Part shown: positions 23,946-32,596 of the stretch, in pieces
Position numbering within the stretch: the first letter of the stretch is position 1
Layout of the letters: every line of letters begins with the position of its first letter
NCBI RefSeq assembly: GCF_947090775.1
Contig: NZ_OX352321.1
Location: 682,001 to 746,000 of the forward strand
Length of the DNA: 64,000 nucleotides
Direction: 5' to 3'
From: Pseudarthrobacter sp. MM222
GTDB taxonomy: Bacteria; Actinomycetota; Actinomycetes; Actinomycetales; Micrococcaceae
Notes under the pieces: model-generated
Database searches by the model: none
The model's input: only the letters and a program-made list of their open reading frames with translations
What the model was told of the DNA's origin: nothing
Made by a program: the position numbers and the translations under genes

Positions 23946-25555
23946 TGCCTCCGCAGATTACCGGCTTTTTCCAGCGCTTCGGCGCGGGCCTCAAAGGATT
24001 CACCGCCGGCCAGCGGACCATCGCCGTCATCGGCGCCGCCCTGCTGGTGGTCGGCATCATCGCTCTTTCGGCGTGGCTGACCAAGCCCGCCCTGACCCCG
24101 CTGTTCTCCGGCCTCAAGGACACGGACGCCAACGGCATCGTGGAGCTGTTGCGCAAGGACAACGTGCCGTACGAACTGAGCGACGGCGGTTCCACCATCC
24201 TGGTGCCGCAGGAGAAGGTCTACGACGAACGCCTCAAGGCCGCCGCCGCCGGCCTCCCCACCGCGGCCGCCACCGGCTACTCGCTGCTGGACAAGATGGG
24301 CGTCACGTCCTCGGAGTTCCAGCAGTCGGTCACCTACAAGCGCGCCCTCGAGGGCGAGCTCGCCAGCACCATCTCGGCCATGGACGGCGTGAACACCGCC
24401 GCCGTCCGCCTGGCCATCCCGGAAAAGACCGTCTTCGTGTCCACGGCCCCTGACACCACCGCCTCGGTGTTCGTCGAAACCACGCCCGGCTCCACGCTCT
24501 CCGGCGACAAGGTGCAGGCCATCGTGCACCTGACCTCTGCCGCGATCGAAAACCTCAAGCCCACCAACGTATCCGTCGTCGACTCGGCCGGAAACGTGCT
24601 CTCCGCCGTCGGTGGCGGGGCCGCCGGATCCTCCGCCAAGCAGGCAACGGACTTCCAGCAGCGGACCTCCGACGCCGTCAAGGCTGTCCTGGACCGCGTG
24701 GTCGGGCCCGGAAACTCCACCGTGGCCGTGGCCGCAGACGTGACCGGCGAATCGGCCCAGCAGAAAAGCGAGACGTTCTCCAACGCCGAAGGCGCCCTTC
24801 CCCTTAGCGAGTCTTCCAAGACCGAGAAGTACACCGGAAGCGGGGGAGGAGCCGCGGGGGTCCTGGGCCCGGATAACATCGCGGTCCCCGGCGGTTCCGC
24901 TGGGGATGGCACGTTCGATTCCTCCACCGCCACCAAAAACAACGCCGTCAACAAGGTCACCGAGGACCGTGTGATTCCGCCGGGCGCCGTCAAGCGCCAG
25001 ACGATTTCCGTGGCAGTCAACCAGGCCGCCGCCGGCGGACTGAACCTGGCCTCCCTGACCGCACTGGTCACGGCCGCCGCCGGCATCGACGCCGAACGGG
25101 GCGACGTGGTTACGGTGGAGGTGGTCCCCTTCAGCACCGCCGCCGCCGACCAGGCAGCAGCCTCCCTCGAGGCCGCCAAGGCCGACGCCGAAGCGCAGAA
25201 GCAGGCGGAGTTCTTCGGGACGCTCATCACCGCCGGCAGCATCCTGCTGGGGCTGCTGATCCTCGCGCTGGTCATCACGATCGTGCTTCGTCGCCGCCAG
25301 AAGCGCGAACCGGTGGACCTTGGCGAACGGCTGGACCTGGATGTCCTGCCGGTCCGGCCGATTGTCACGGCACTCCCACCTGCACCTGCGACGTCGGCGA
25401 TTCCGCTCACCGCCCTTCCCCCGCTGCCGGGGCCGCCGCCGGAACAGCTCGAGGCCGAGCGCCGCCGCGTGGAGATCGACAGCATGGTTGCCGCCAACCC
25501 GGAGAAGGCAGCCGACTACCTGCGCAGCCTCATGGATGATCGGCAGCCGGTATGA
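23945..25555 (+). CDS. fliF: MS-ring protein FliF
   Basis: 536 residues. First TM helix about 26-46, then the secretin-like ring-building motifs (LFSGLKDTDANGIVELLRKDNVPYELSDGGSTILVP), RALEGELASTISAMDGVNTAAVRLAIPE, the beta-collar, the second TM helix about 424-446 (TLITAGSILLGLLILALVITIVL) and a Pro-rich tail. The last 40 residues should bind FliG, encoded next with a 4-bp overlap. Confidence 0.96.
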   Translation: MPPQITGFFQRFGAGLKGFTAGQRTIAVIGAALLVVGIIALSAWLTKPALTPLFSGLKDTDANGIVELLRKDNVPYELSDGGSTILVPQEKVYDERLKAAAAGLPTAAATGYSLLDKMGVTSSEFQQSVTYKRALEGELASTISAMDGVNTAAVRLAIPEKTVFVSTAPDTTASVFVETTPGSTLSGDKVQAIVHLTSAAIENLKPTNVSVVDSAGNVLSAVGGGAAGSSAKQATDFQQRTSDAVKAVLDRVVGPGNSTVAVAADVTGESAQQKSETFSNAEGALPLSESSKTEKYTGSGGGAAGVLGPDNIAVPGGSAGDGTFDSSTATKNNAVNKVTEDRVIPPGAVKRQTISVAVNQAAAGGLNLASLTALVTAAAGIDAERGDVVTVEVVPFSTAAADQAAASLEAAKADAEAQKQAEFFGTLITAGSILLGLLILALVITIVLRRRQKREPVDLGERLDLDVLPVRPIVTALPPAPATSAIPLTALPPLPGPPPEQLEAERRRVEIDSMVAANPEKAADYLRSLMDDRQPV

Positions 25556-26568
25556 AACTAGCGGACGCCGTCCTCACCGGCACCCAGCGCGCCGCCGTCG
25601 TACTCATGCAGATGAGCCCGGACAACGCTGCCAAAGTCATGGCCCAGCTCACCGATTCCGAGGCGGAAGAAATTGCCGCCGAGATCGTCCGGCTCCGGAA
25701 GGTCGATCCGGACGTGGCCGAGCAGATCATGAAGGACTTTCACCACGCCGCGCTGTCCAGCCCCCGGCAGGCGCGGGGCGGCCGCGAACTCGCAGAAGGC
25801 CTGCTCGAGGCCTCCTTCGGGTCCGAAAAGGCTGCCGGGTTGATCAACCGGCTGACCGTCAACATGGCCGGGAAATCCTTCGAATTCCTCGAAGACCTTG
25901 AGCCGGTGCAGGTTCTGGCACTGATCGACGGCGAACTGCCGCAGACTATCGCACTGGTCCTGGCCCACCTCAGCCCCCGCAAAGCTTCCGCCGTGATGTC
26001 CGGACTGCCCGGCTCGCTGCGGGCCGACGTCGCCCTCAGCATCGCGACGATGGGTTCCGGCGCACCGGAGGCGATCGGAATCGTCGCGGACACCCTGAAG
26101 CTGCGCGGCGGCGCAGCCGTTTCACAGCAGGCCTCCAAAGTGGTGGGCGGTATCCAGCCCCTGCTGGAGATCATCAACCGGACCGATGCCGGCACGGAAC
26201 GCTCCGTGCTCGACGGCCTGGACCTGCTGGATCCGGAGCTCGCCGTGGAGATCCGCGCCCAGATGGTGACGTTCGACGACGTCGTGAAGCTGGAACGCAA
26301 GGACGTCCAGCTGGTGCTCCGTGGCCTGGACGCGTCCGTGCTGGCCGTGGCCATGAAGGGCGCCTCCGAGCCGGTCCTGGAAACCATTACCACCAACGTC
26401 TCCGGCCGCAACCTGGAAATCCTCGAATCCGAGATCGCCGCCCTGGGTCCGTTGCGCGCCTCCCAGATCGAAGAAGCCCGCGCAGCCGTGGTCAGGTCCA
26501 TGCGGGAACTCGACGCGGAAGGTTCCATCACCATCCAGCGCGGGGACGAAGAAGACTATGTTTACTGA
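25552..26568 (+). CDS. fliG: Flagellar motor switch protein FliG
   Basis: 338 residues. LTGTQRAAVVLMQMSPDNAAKVMAQLTDSEAEEIAAEI is the N-terminal, FliF-binding domain. The C-terminal FDDVVKLERKDVQLVLRGLDASVLAVAMKGASEPVLETI holds the charged helix that meets MotA. It overlaps fliH by 11 bp. Confidence 0.96.
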   Translation: MKLADAVLTGTQRAAVVLMQMSPDNAAKVMAQLTDSEAEEIAAEIVRLRKVDPDVAEQIMKDFHHAALSSPRQARGGRELAEGLLEASFGSEKAAGLINRLTVNMAGKSFEFLEDLEPVQVLALIDGELPQTIALVLAHLSPRKASAVMSGLPGSLRADVALSIATMGSGAPEAIGIVADTLKLRGGAAVSQQASKVVGGIQPLLEIINRTDAGTERSVLDGLDLLDPELAVEIRAQMVTFDDVVKLERKDVQLVLRGLDASVLAVAMKGASEPVLETITTNVSGRNLEILESEIAALGPLRASQIEEARAAVVRSMRELDAEGSITIQRGDEEDYVY

Positions 26569-27196
26569 CGGGGCCGCTGCCGGCACCGCCCCGGCCCGCA
26601 TTGTCTTTCCCTCGCTTCGTTCGAGCGGGCCGGCCAGCGATCAAGTCGGTTACACCGAGGGCCATGCCGCCGGCTACGCGGCCGGCGTCCGCGCCGCCGC
26701 GAAGGAACAGCGCCGCTGGCGGGACCGGATGGCCGCCGAACAGGCCGCCTCCCTCGCCGCCGGCCAGCAGGACCTCGACCGCGCCGTCCGCGCCCTGGCC
26801 GTGGCGCGCACCGACTTCGCCCACCGCAATGTCCAGGCCCTGCAGGACGCTGAGGAAGTCCTGGCCCGCACCGCGCTGGAACTCGCCGAAGCCATCCTGG
26901 GCTACGAACTCGCCGAAGGCACCCGCACGGCTCGCGCCGCCTTGGACCGTGCCCTTTCCGGGGACGACGCCGCCACCGTGCTGGCGATCCGGCTCAACCC
27001 GGCCGACATCGACGTCCTCGCCAAGGAAGGCCTGGACCTGCCCGCCGGCTTGCCGCTGCTCGCGGACCAGTCCCTCAGCCGCGGTGACGCCAAGGTGGAA
27101 TACCAGCAGGGCTGGCTCGACGCCAGCCTGGGCAGCGCCCTGACCCGTGCCCGTGCCGCCCTGTTGGGCGACGGATTTTCCGGAGGCCAGGCATGA
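26558..27196 (+). CDS. fliH: Flagellar export ATPase regulator FliH
   Basis: 212 residues. Gly/Ala-rich repeats (GYTEGHAAGYAAGVRAA), a long Ala/Arg/Glu helix and a C-terminal V-ATPase-E-like domain fit FliH, which holds FliI in the export complex. Position between fliG and fliI with overlaps at both ends (11 and 4 bp). Confidence 0.87.
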   Translation: MFTDGAAAGTAPARIVFPSLRSSGPASDQVGYTEGHAAGYAAGVRAAAKEQRRWRDRMAAEQAASLAAGQQDLDRAVRALAVARTDFAHRNVQALQDAEEVLARTALELAEAILGYELAEGTRTARAALDRALSGDDAATVLAIRLNPADIDVLAKEGLDLPAGLPLLADQSLSRGDAKVEYQQGWLDASLGSALTRARAALLGDGFSGGQA

Positions 27197-28521
27197 TTGC
27201 CGAGTGGCGCCCCAAGGGCGCCGATTACGCCGCAGCCCTTCGGGCCGCCGCCCCCCAGCGGGTCGGCGTCGTCACCTCCGTGATGGGGCTGGGCCTTGAA
27301 GTTTCCGGACTCGACTGCGCGCTCGGCGACCTGGTGACCGTGGGGCAGAACCCGGGCCTCGATGCCGAAGTGGTCGCGGCCCTCGACGGCGCCGTGCGCT
27401 GCATGCCGCTGGGCCGGCTCGCCGGCGTGGCCGCCGGCGACCACGTCCGGGCGAAGGGCGGCACCGTCCTCGTCCCCACCGGTCCGGGCCTTTTCGGTCG
27501 GGTTATTGACGGCCTGGGCCGGCCCATCGACGGCAAGGGCCCGCTCAACAGCGGCCCGCGCGTACCGATCGACAACGAAGCCCCGAACGCGATGAAGCGT
27601 GCCCGCATCGACACTCCGCTGCAGACCGGCGTCCGCGTGCTGGACACGATGACCACGCTGGGCAAGGGCCAGCGCATGGGCCTCTTCGCCGGGTCCGGCG
27701 TCGGAAAGTCCTCCCTGCTCTCGATGATCGCCCGCGGCACCGACGCCGAAGTCTCCGTCATCGCCCTCGTGGGGGAGCGCGGCCGTGAGGTCCGTGAATT
27801 CCTCGAGGACGATCTGGGCGCCGCGGGCCTGGCGCGCTCCGTCGTCGTCGTGGCAACGTCGGACGAACCCGCACTGATGCGCATGCGCGCCGCCTTCACC
27901 GCGACCCGCATCGCCGAATCCTTCCGCGACAAGGGGCAGGACGTCGTCCTGATGATGGACTCCCTCACCCGGGTGGCCATGGCCCAACGCGAGATCGGCC
28001 TGTCCGCCGGCGAGCCGCCCGCAACCCGCGGCTACCCGCCGTCGACCTTTTCGATCCTGGCCCGGCTGCTGGAACGCGCCGGCACCGCGGAAACCGGGTC
28101 CGTCACCGGCATCTACACCGTCCTCGTCGACGGCGACGACCACAACGAACCGATCGCAGACGCGGCAAGGTCCATCCTCGACGGGCACGTGGTGCTGGAT
28201 CGCAAACTCGCGGTCACCGGGCATTTTCCCTCCGTGGATGTCCTCGGGTCCGTCTCCCGTGTCGCCACCAAGGTCAACTCCCGGCCGCACCTCGAGGCCG
28301 CCGCGACGCTGCGCCGGGTCCTCGCCGCCCGCAAGGCGGCGCAGGACCTGATCGACGTCGGCGCCTACCAGGCAGGAACCAACCCCCTGGTGGACGCGGC
28401 CCTGAACCACGAGCAGGACGTGAGCCGCTTCCTGCAGCAGCCGATGGAGGAATCCACGGCCCACCCCGAGTCATGGCAGCGGCTCGACCACCTCACCACG
28501 ATCCTGAAGGCCGCAGCATGA
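27193..28521 (+). CDS. fliI: Flagellar export ATPase FliI
   Basis: 442 residues. Walker A GSGVGKSS at 167-174, Walker B VVLMMDSLTR, the catalytic-Glu loop ALVGERGREVREFL, and the F1-beta-like SLTRVAMAQREIGLSAGEPPATRGYPPSTFSILARLLERAG are all present. It is a hexameric ATPase of the type III export apparatus. Confidence 0.97.
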   Translation: MIAEWRPKGADYAAALRAAAPQRVGVVTSVMGLGLEVSGLDCALGDLVTVGQNPGLDAEVVAALDGAVRCMPLGRLAGVAAGDHVRAKGGTVLVPTGPGLFGRVIDGLGRPIDGKGPLNSGPRVPIDNEAPNAMKRARIDTPLQTGVRVLDTMTTLGKGQRMGLFAGSGVGKSSLLSMIARGTDAEVSVIALVGERGREVREFLEDDLGAAGLARSVVVVATSDEPALMRMRAAFTATRIAESFRDKGQDVVLMMDSLTRVAMAQREIGLSAGEPPATRGYPPSTFSILARLLERAGTAETGSVTGIYTVLVDGDDHNEPIADAARSILDGHVVLDRKLAVTGHFPSVDVLGSVSRVATKVNSRPHLEAAATLRRVLAARKAAQDLIDVGAYQAGTNPLVDAALNHEQDVSRFLQQPMEESTAHPESWQRLDHLTTILKAAA

Positions 28522-28952
28522 ACCGCGAATTCTCCCTGGCTGGCCTCCTGCGCCTCCGCCAGATCCAGCAGGACCAGGCCGCCACCGGGCTGGCGCGCGC
28601 CCGCTCGCGCTCCAGCTCCGTCCGGGCCCGGGAAGCTGCGGCCCGCCGGGACCTGGGTGCCACCGACGATCCCATCTCCAGTTCCGCCTCGCTGCGCGCC
28701 ATCGCCGCCGCGCGGTCCTCGTCCCACAGCATGCTCGCGGACCTGCAAAGCCTCGGCCGGATTGCGGAGACCGAGGAAGCCGACGCGCGCAGCGAGTTCA
28801 TCGCCGCACGCACCCGGTCCGTCGGCCTGGAAAAGCTGCAGGCCCGCCACCACGCGGAGGTCACCACCGAGGACCTCCGGGCCGAACAATCCGCACTGGA
28901 CGAAATCGCCTCCACCGTGTGGCACCGCGACGAGCAGCAGGTGAAGCAATGA
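28518..28952 (+). CDS. fliJ: Flagellar export stalk protein FliJ
   Basis: 144 residues from the ATG in the ATGA overlap with fliI. Almost wholly coiled coil (SLAGLLRLRQIQQDQAATGLARARSRSSSVRAREAAARRDLG and SLGRIAETEEADARSEFIAARTRSVGLEKLQARHHAEVT). FliJ is poorly conserved; identification rests on coiled coil, size and position. Confidence 0.85.
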   Translation: MNREFSLAGLLRLRQIQQDQAATGLARARSRSSSVRAREAAARRDLGATDDPISSSASLRAIAAARSSSHSMLADLQSLGRIAETEEADARSEFIAARTRSVGLEKLQARHHAEVTTEDLRAEQSALDEIASTVWHRDEQQVKQ

Positions 28953-29620
28953 GCATGACCGAAGCGATCGGCAGGATGCAGGGCATCCAGTCCATGATCG
29001 CGGAGCTGACACGCCCGGCCACGGAGACCAACGCCGCAGCAGTGAAGTCCGCGGCCGCGTCCTCGCTCGCCACCGCCACCGGCAACGGCGACGCCGCTTC
29101 GTTCAGCCAGGCGCTCACGGCAGCGCTGGGTGGAACCGCCGGAACCGACGCCGCATCCCTGGCGAACGGTTTGGGTCTCGACGGCACGACGGCGGTGGGA
29201 GCCCTGAGGGGACTCACCGCGCCGGGCGCCGTCGCCGGCGGCGCCGTCACCGGCACGGACGTCGTCGCCACGGCGAAGAAGTACATCGGCGTGCCCTACG
29301 TCTGGGGCGGCACCAACCCCGCCACGGGCATGGACTGCTCCGGGTTCACCCAGCGCGTCTTCAAGGACCTGGGCATCGAGATTCCCCGCGTCGTCAGTGA
29401 CCAGATGCGGCAGGGCACCCCTGTCGCGTCCCTGGCCGAGGCCAAACCCGGCGACCTGCTGGTCAGCTTCGGCGGGGACCACATCTCCATCTACCTCGGC
29501 AACGGCAAGGCCATCGACGCGCCCGTGCCCGGGAAGACCATCCAGATCCGGGACGCCTGGGAGCAGCACTCGAACCTGACGTCCATCCGGCGCATCGTCC
29601 CGGCGGGGGCCGGAGCATGA
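28949..29620 (+). CDS. NlpC/P60 peptidoglycan hydrolase in the flagellar operon
   Basis: 223 residues with no signal peptide. A Thr/Ala-rich N-terminal half is followed by an NlpC/P60 domain (about 105-220): YIGVPYVWGGTNP, nucleophile C130 in MDCSGFTQRVF, the base H178 in GGDHISIYLG. These enzymes cut peptide cross-links. Its place after fliJ, coupled by ATGA, suggests it opens the wall for the rod, the job of FlgJ in other bacteria, and that it leaves through the flagellar export gate. Both are inferences. Confidence 0.88.
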   Translation: MSMTEAIGRMQGIQSMIAELTRPATETNAAAVKSAAASSLATATGNGDAASFSQALTAALGGTAGTDAASLANGLGLDGTTAVGALRGLTAPGAVAGGAVTGTDVVATAKKYIGVPYVWGGTNPATGMDCSGFTQRVFKDLGIEIPRVVSDQMRQGTPVASLAEAKPGDLLVSFGGDHISIYLGNGKAIDAPVPGKTIQIRDAWEQHSNLTSIRRIVPAGAGA

Positions 29621-32112
29621 ACGGCCTGGGGTCAACGGATCTTGCTCCGGCGTTCCTCCCGGCCGCTGCACCGTCTGCCGCGGCAATCACAGGCCGCGGC
29701 GGCCAGCAGGAGACCTCCGGATTCGCGGACACGGGCTCCTTCGCGACGGTTCTCAGCGATTTCCTTCAGCCGGCAGGCGGCACGGACCCGGAGACCGGAA
29801 CACCGGAAGAACAGGACACCCCGGGCGGCGCCCCTCAGACACCCGCCGACGCCGCAGCTGCCGCCGATACCGCGCCCGCACCGGGTCTGGTTGCGCCTGC
29901 CCAGCCGGTGACCGCCTTGGCGTTTCCGGTTGTTGCAGATGGTGCCGCCCCGACGATGCCGACCGGCTCCGCAGCCATTCCGGCCGCCCCAACCGTTGAA
30001 ACCTCGGTCCGGACCCTAGGACCGGACGCCCCTCGTTCCGCGCAGTCTGCCGGTTCCCGTTCCGGTTCCTTGCAGCAGGGGCATTCCTTTGCTGCCGCGG
30101 TCCCGACGGCCGGGAAGCCAGGCACCCCCGCCGGGTCGTCGGCCGACCCCGAGGCTCCGGCGCCAGCGGTTCCCGGACTGGCTACCTTCGTGGCGGGCGA
30201 ACCCGGCCTGCCGGATTCGCGGCTGGCCCAGACCGGCACCGCTCATAACCGCACCCCTCGGCCCGTGGATGCAGCGTCTCCGCTTGCCCAAGCCGCCACG
30301 GTTCAGCCCGCCACGGTTCAGCCCGCCACGGTTCAGCCCGCCGGAGTGACGACAGTAGCCGGGGCCGTCCCGACGGTGCTGCCCGCTGGCGCGCAACCGA
30401 CGTCTGGGTCCACGGCGGTGCCGCCCACTTTCGAGGTGCCGGCAGTGCCGGCCGCGCGCGCCCCGGCCCTGGCAGCCACTGCGTCGACGACCGTGCAGCC
30501 CGTAGCTACGCGGCCCATGACGCCTTCTCCGACCACGGGCGAACTCCCGGTGGGGGCGGCCTCGACGGCTGCGACCTTAACTCCGGCCACCGCGCAGCCT
30601 GCCCAGGCCGCCGGCCCGGAGATGAGGCCTGCCGTACCTGCGGCAAACGCGGCGCAAGCGGCGCCTGCGGTCCCGGTTCAGACCGGTGGAGGGCGGTCAG
30701 CCGTCGTGCAGCCCGCCCCGGTCCAGCCCGCGACGGACGCGGTGGCGCCGACTGCTTTGCAGCTACCTGCCGCTCAGCCGTCGACGGCGGTCCCTTCGGC
30801 GCCCCGTGCCGTGCCGCCGGCGTCAGCGACGCCGTCGGCGGTCCCCGCGGCGCCTGCCGCCATTCAGCGCACTCCCGCCGAGCCTTCGACGGCGGTGCCT
30901 TCGGCGCCCCGTGCCGTGCCGCAGGCGTCAGCGACGCCGTCGGCGGTCCCCGCGGTGCCTGCCGCCGTTCAACCCACTCCCGCCGGGCCCTCGACGGCAG
31001 TCCCCGTGGCACCCTCCGCCGTGCAGCCCACCGCCTTGGCGGAATCCACCGTTCCGGGCAGCTACCCCGCAGCGCCCTCGACGGGTACCCCTTCAGTCGC
31101 GGGCGCAGCACGACCGAAGATGCCGACCTCCGCCTTTGGTTCGACTGCCACCCAGCCCCAACCGGCGGCCGCCCCCGAGCTTCCCGGCGTCCCTGGCACC
31201 CCCACCCAGCCGCAGCAGGCGGCCGCCGCCACTCAACTGGCGTCCGCCGGCCGGTCAGGCACCGCAACTCCAGCCGCCATGCCGGGGACGCTGCCGGCCA
31301 TCAGCGCTTCTGCTCCTGTAGCAGCGCCGCTAGCCGCGGCGTCGACCGTGGTATCGGTGGTCCCCGCCGGCGCTGCTCCCCAAGCCGACGCCCCCGTCAC
31401 CCAGCAGACGCCCACCGCCGTCGACCTTCCGCAGATGCCCGCCGCCGTTGATTCTGGCGGCAGCACACCGCAAGGATCTGCCGCGTCCGCGGTACCGGCC
31501 GCAGGCGCGGACGCCCTGACGGCAGTGAGCTCCATCGCCGCGCAGCCGGCGGCGGCACCCGCGCCTTCGGTGCCGGCTGCCCCGGCCGCGCCGCAGCAGG
31601 CGGCGCCCGCTGCTGCGTACCCCGCCCCAACCCTGCAGCCGCAGCTGGCCAAGCCGCTCTTCACCTTGGTAGGAGCCCCGCAGGGACAGCACATCATGAC
31701 CTTGCAGGTGACGCCCGAGGACCTCGGTCCGCTGACGGTCCGGGCCCAGATTGATGCGGCGGGCGTCCGGATCGAGCTGTTTGCTCCGGGAGATGTGGGG
31801 CGCGAGGCGATCAGGGGCATCCTGCCCGAGCTTCGGAAGGAACTGGCCGATGCCGGCTTCGGCGCCAGCCTCGACGTTTCCGACCGCAGCGGCCCCGGCG
31901 GCTCCAGCCAGGACGGCGCAGGCCGGGACAGCGCAGGCCGGGACGCGGGCCCGGACGGCCGTGGGAGCCGCGGCGGCTCCAGCCCGGGCGGCGGATACGC
32001 CCCCGGCGAGCAGCGCAGCGGTCACCGCTGGGATGCGCTGGCGGACGGAGCCGCAATGCGCACCGCCAGAACCCTGAACGGCCCCCAAACCACTCTCGAC
32101 ATTCTTGTCTGA
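29617..32112 (+). CDS. fliK: Hook-length control protein FliK, very long
   Basis: 831 residues. About 650 are Pro/Ala/Thr/Val-rich and probably extended. The C-terminal Flg_hook domain (about 680-770) reads LFTLVGAPQGQHIMTLQVTPEDLGPLTVRAQIDAAGVRIELFAPG and EAIRGILPELRKELADAGF, then a Gly/Ser/Arg-rich tail. FliK is the ruler that stops hook growth and switches the gate to filament export. Two in-frame tandem repeats lie in the ruler part (30295-30342 and 30781-31000). It overlaps the NlpC/P60 gene by 4 bp. Confidence 0.92.
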   Translation: MNGLGSTDLAPAFLPAAAPSAAAITGRGGQQETSGFADTGSFATVLSDFLQPAGGTDPETGTPEEQDTPGGAPQTPADAAAAADTAPAPGLVAPAQPVTALAFPVVADGAAPTMPTGSAAIPAAPTVETSVRTLGPDAPRSAQSAGSRSGSLQQGHSFAAAVPTAGKPGTPAGSSADPEAPAPAVPGLATFVAGEPGLPDSRLAQTGTAHNRTPRPVDAASPLAQAATVQPATVQPATVQPAGVTTVAGAVPTVLPAGAQPTSGSTAVPPTFEVPAVPAARAPALAATASTTVQPVATRPMTPSPTTGELPVGAASTAATLTPATAQPAQAAGPEMRPAVPAANAAQAAPAVPVQTGGGRSAVVQPAPVQPATDAVAPTALQLPAAQPSTAVPSAPRAVPPASATPSAVPAAPAAIQRTPAEPSTAVPSAPRAVPQASATPSAVPAVPAAVQPTPAGPSTAVPVAPSAVQPTALAESTVPGSYPAAPSTGTPSVAGAARPKMPTSAFGSTATQPQPAAAPELPGVPGTPTQPQQAAAATQLASAGRSGTATPAAMPGTLPAISASAPVAAPLAAASTVVSVVPAGAAPQADAPVTQQTPTAVDLPQMPAAVDSGGSTPQGSAASAVPAAGADALTAVSSIAAQPAAAPAPSVPAAPAAPQQAAPAAAYPAPTLQPQLAKPLFTLVGAPQGQHIMTLQVTPEDLGPLTVRAQIDAAGVRIELFAPGDVGREAIRGILPELRKELADAGFGASLDVSDRSGPGGSSQDGAGRDSAGRDAGPDGRGSRGGSSPGGGYAPGEQRSGHRWDALADGAAMRTARTLNGPQTTLDILV
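30295..30342 (+). repeat. 15-bp tandem repeat in fliK
   Basis: Three exact copies of GCCACGGTTCAGCCC (30295-30309, 30310-30324, 30325-30339), encoding ATVQP three times. In frame. Confidence 0.9.
30781..31010 (+). repeat. 105-bp tandem repeat in fliK
   Basis: Units start at 30781, 30886 and 30991, each with TCGACGGC. The first two are nearly identical (35 residues: STAVPSAPRAVP-ASATPSAV and a tail); the third is partial. The period is a multiple of three, so gain or loss of units keeps the frame. Confidence 0.85.
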
Positions 32113-32130
32113 CCCTAAGGAAAGCGACTC

Positions 32131-32565
32131 ATGACGATCCAGCCCATCGCCTCCCAGCCCATCGCGGCTGCGGGGGAGACCTCCCCGGCAGCTGCCGTGC
32201 GGGCACCCGTGCAGACCATGGACTCGGATGTCTTCATGTCCCTCCTGGTGGCACAGCTCAAGAACCAGAACCCGAGCGCCCCCATGGACACCAACCAGAT
32301 GATGAGCCAGACCATCCAGCTCTCCATGATGGAAAAGATGTCCGAGCTGACCACCAGCAGCAAGGAAGGGTTCTCCCTCCAGATGCGCTCGGCCGCCGCC
32401 CAACTGATTGGCCAATCCGTCGGCTACACGCTCGACGACGGAACCACCGGAACCGGCACTGCCAGCTCGGTGTCCTACGCCGGAACGGTCCCGACCGTGA
32501 AAGTCGGCGACCTGTCCATCCCTCTCGACTCCATCACCGGGCTCACTGCTCCGGCCGCTTCCTAA
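32131..32565 (+). CDS. flgD: Hook scaffold protein FlgD
   Basis: 144 residues, the short Gram-positive form. The N-terminal core DSDVFMSLLVAQLKNQNPSAPMDTNQMMSQTIQLSMMEKMSEL is diagnostic; RSAAAQLIGQSVGY and a short beta region follow. It caps the growing hook. AAGGAAAG lies upstream of the ATG. Confidence 0.93.
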   Translation: MTIQPIASQPIAAAGETSPAAAVRAPVQTMDSDVFMSLLVAQLKNQNPSAPMDTNQMMSQTIQLSMMEKMSELTTSSKEGFSLQMRSAAAQLIGQSVGYTLDDGTTGTGTASSVSYAGTVPTVKVGDLSIPLDSITGLTAPAAS

Positions 32566-32596
32566 ATAGTTTTTCAACCGTAGAAAGGCAGTTCCC

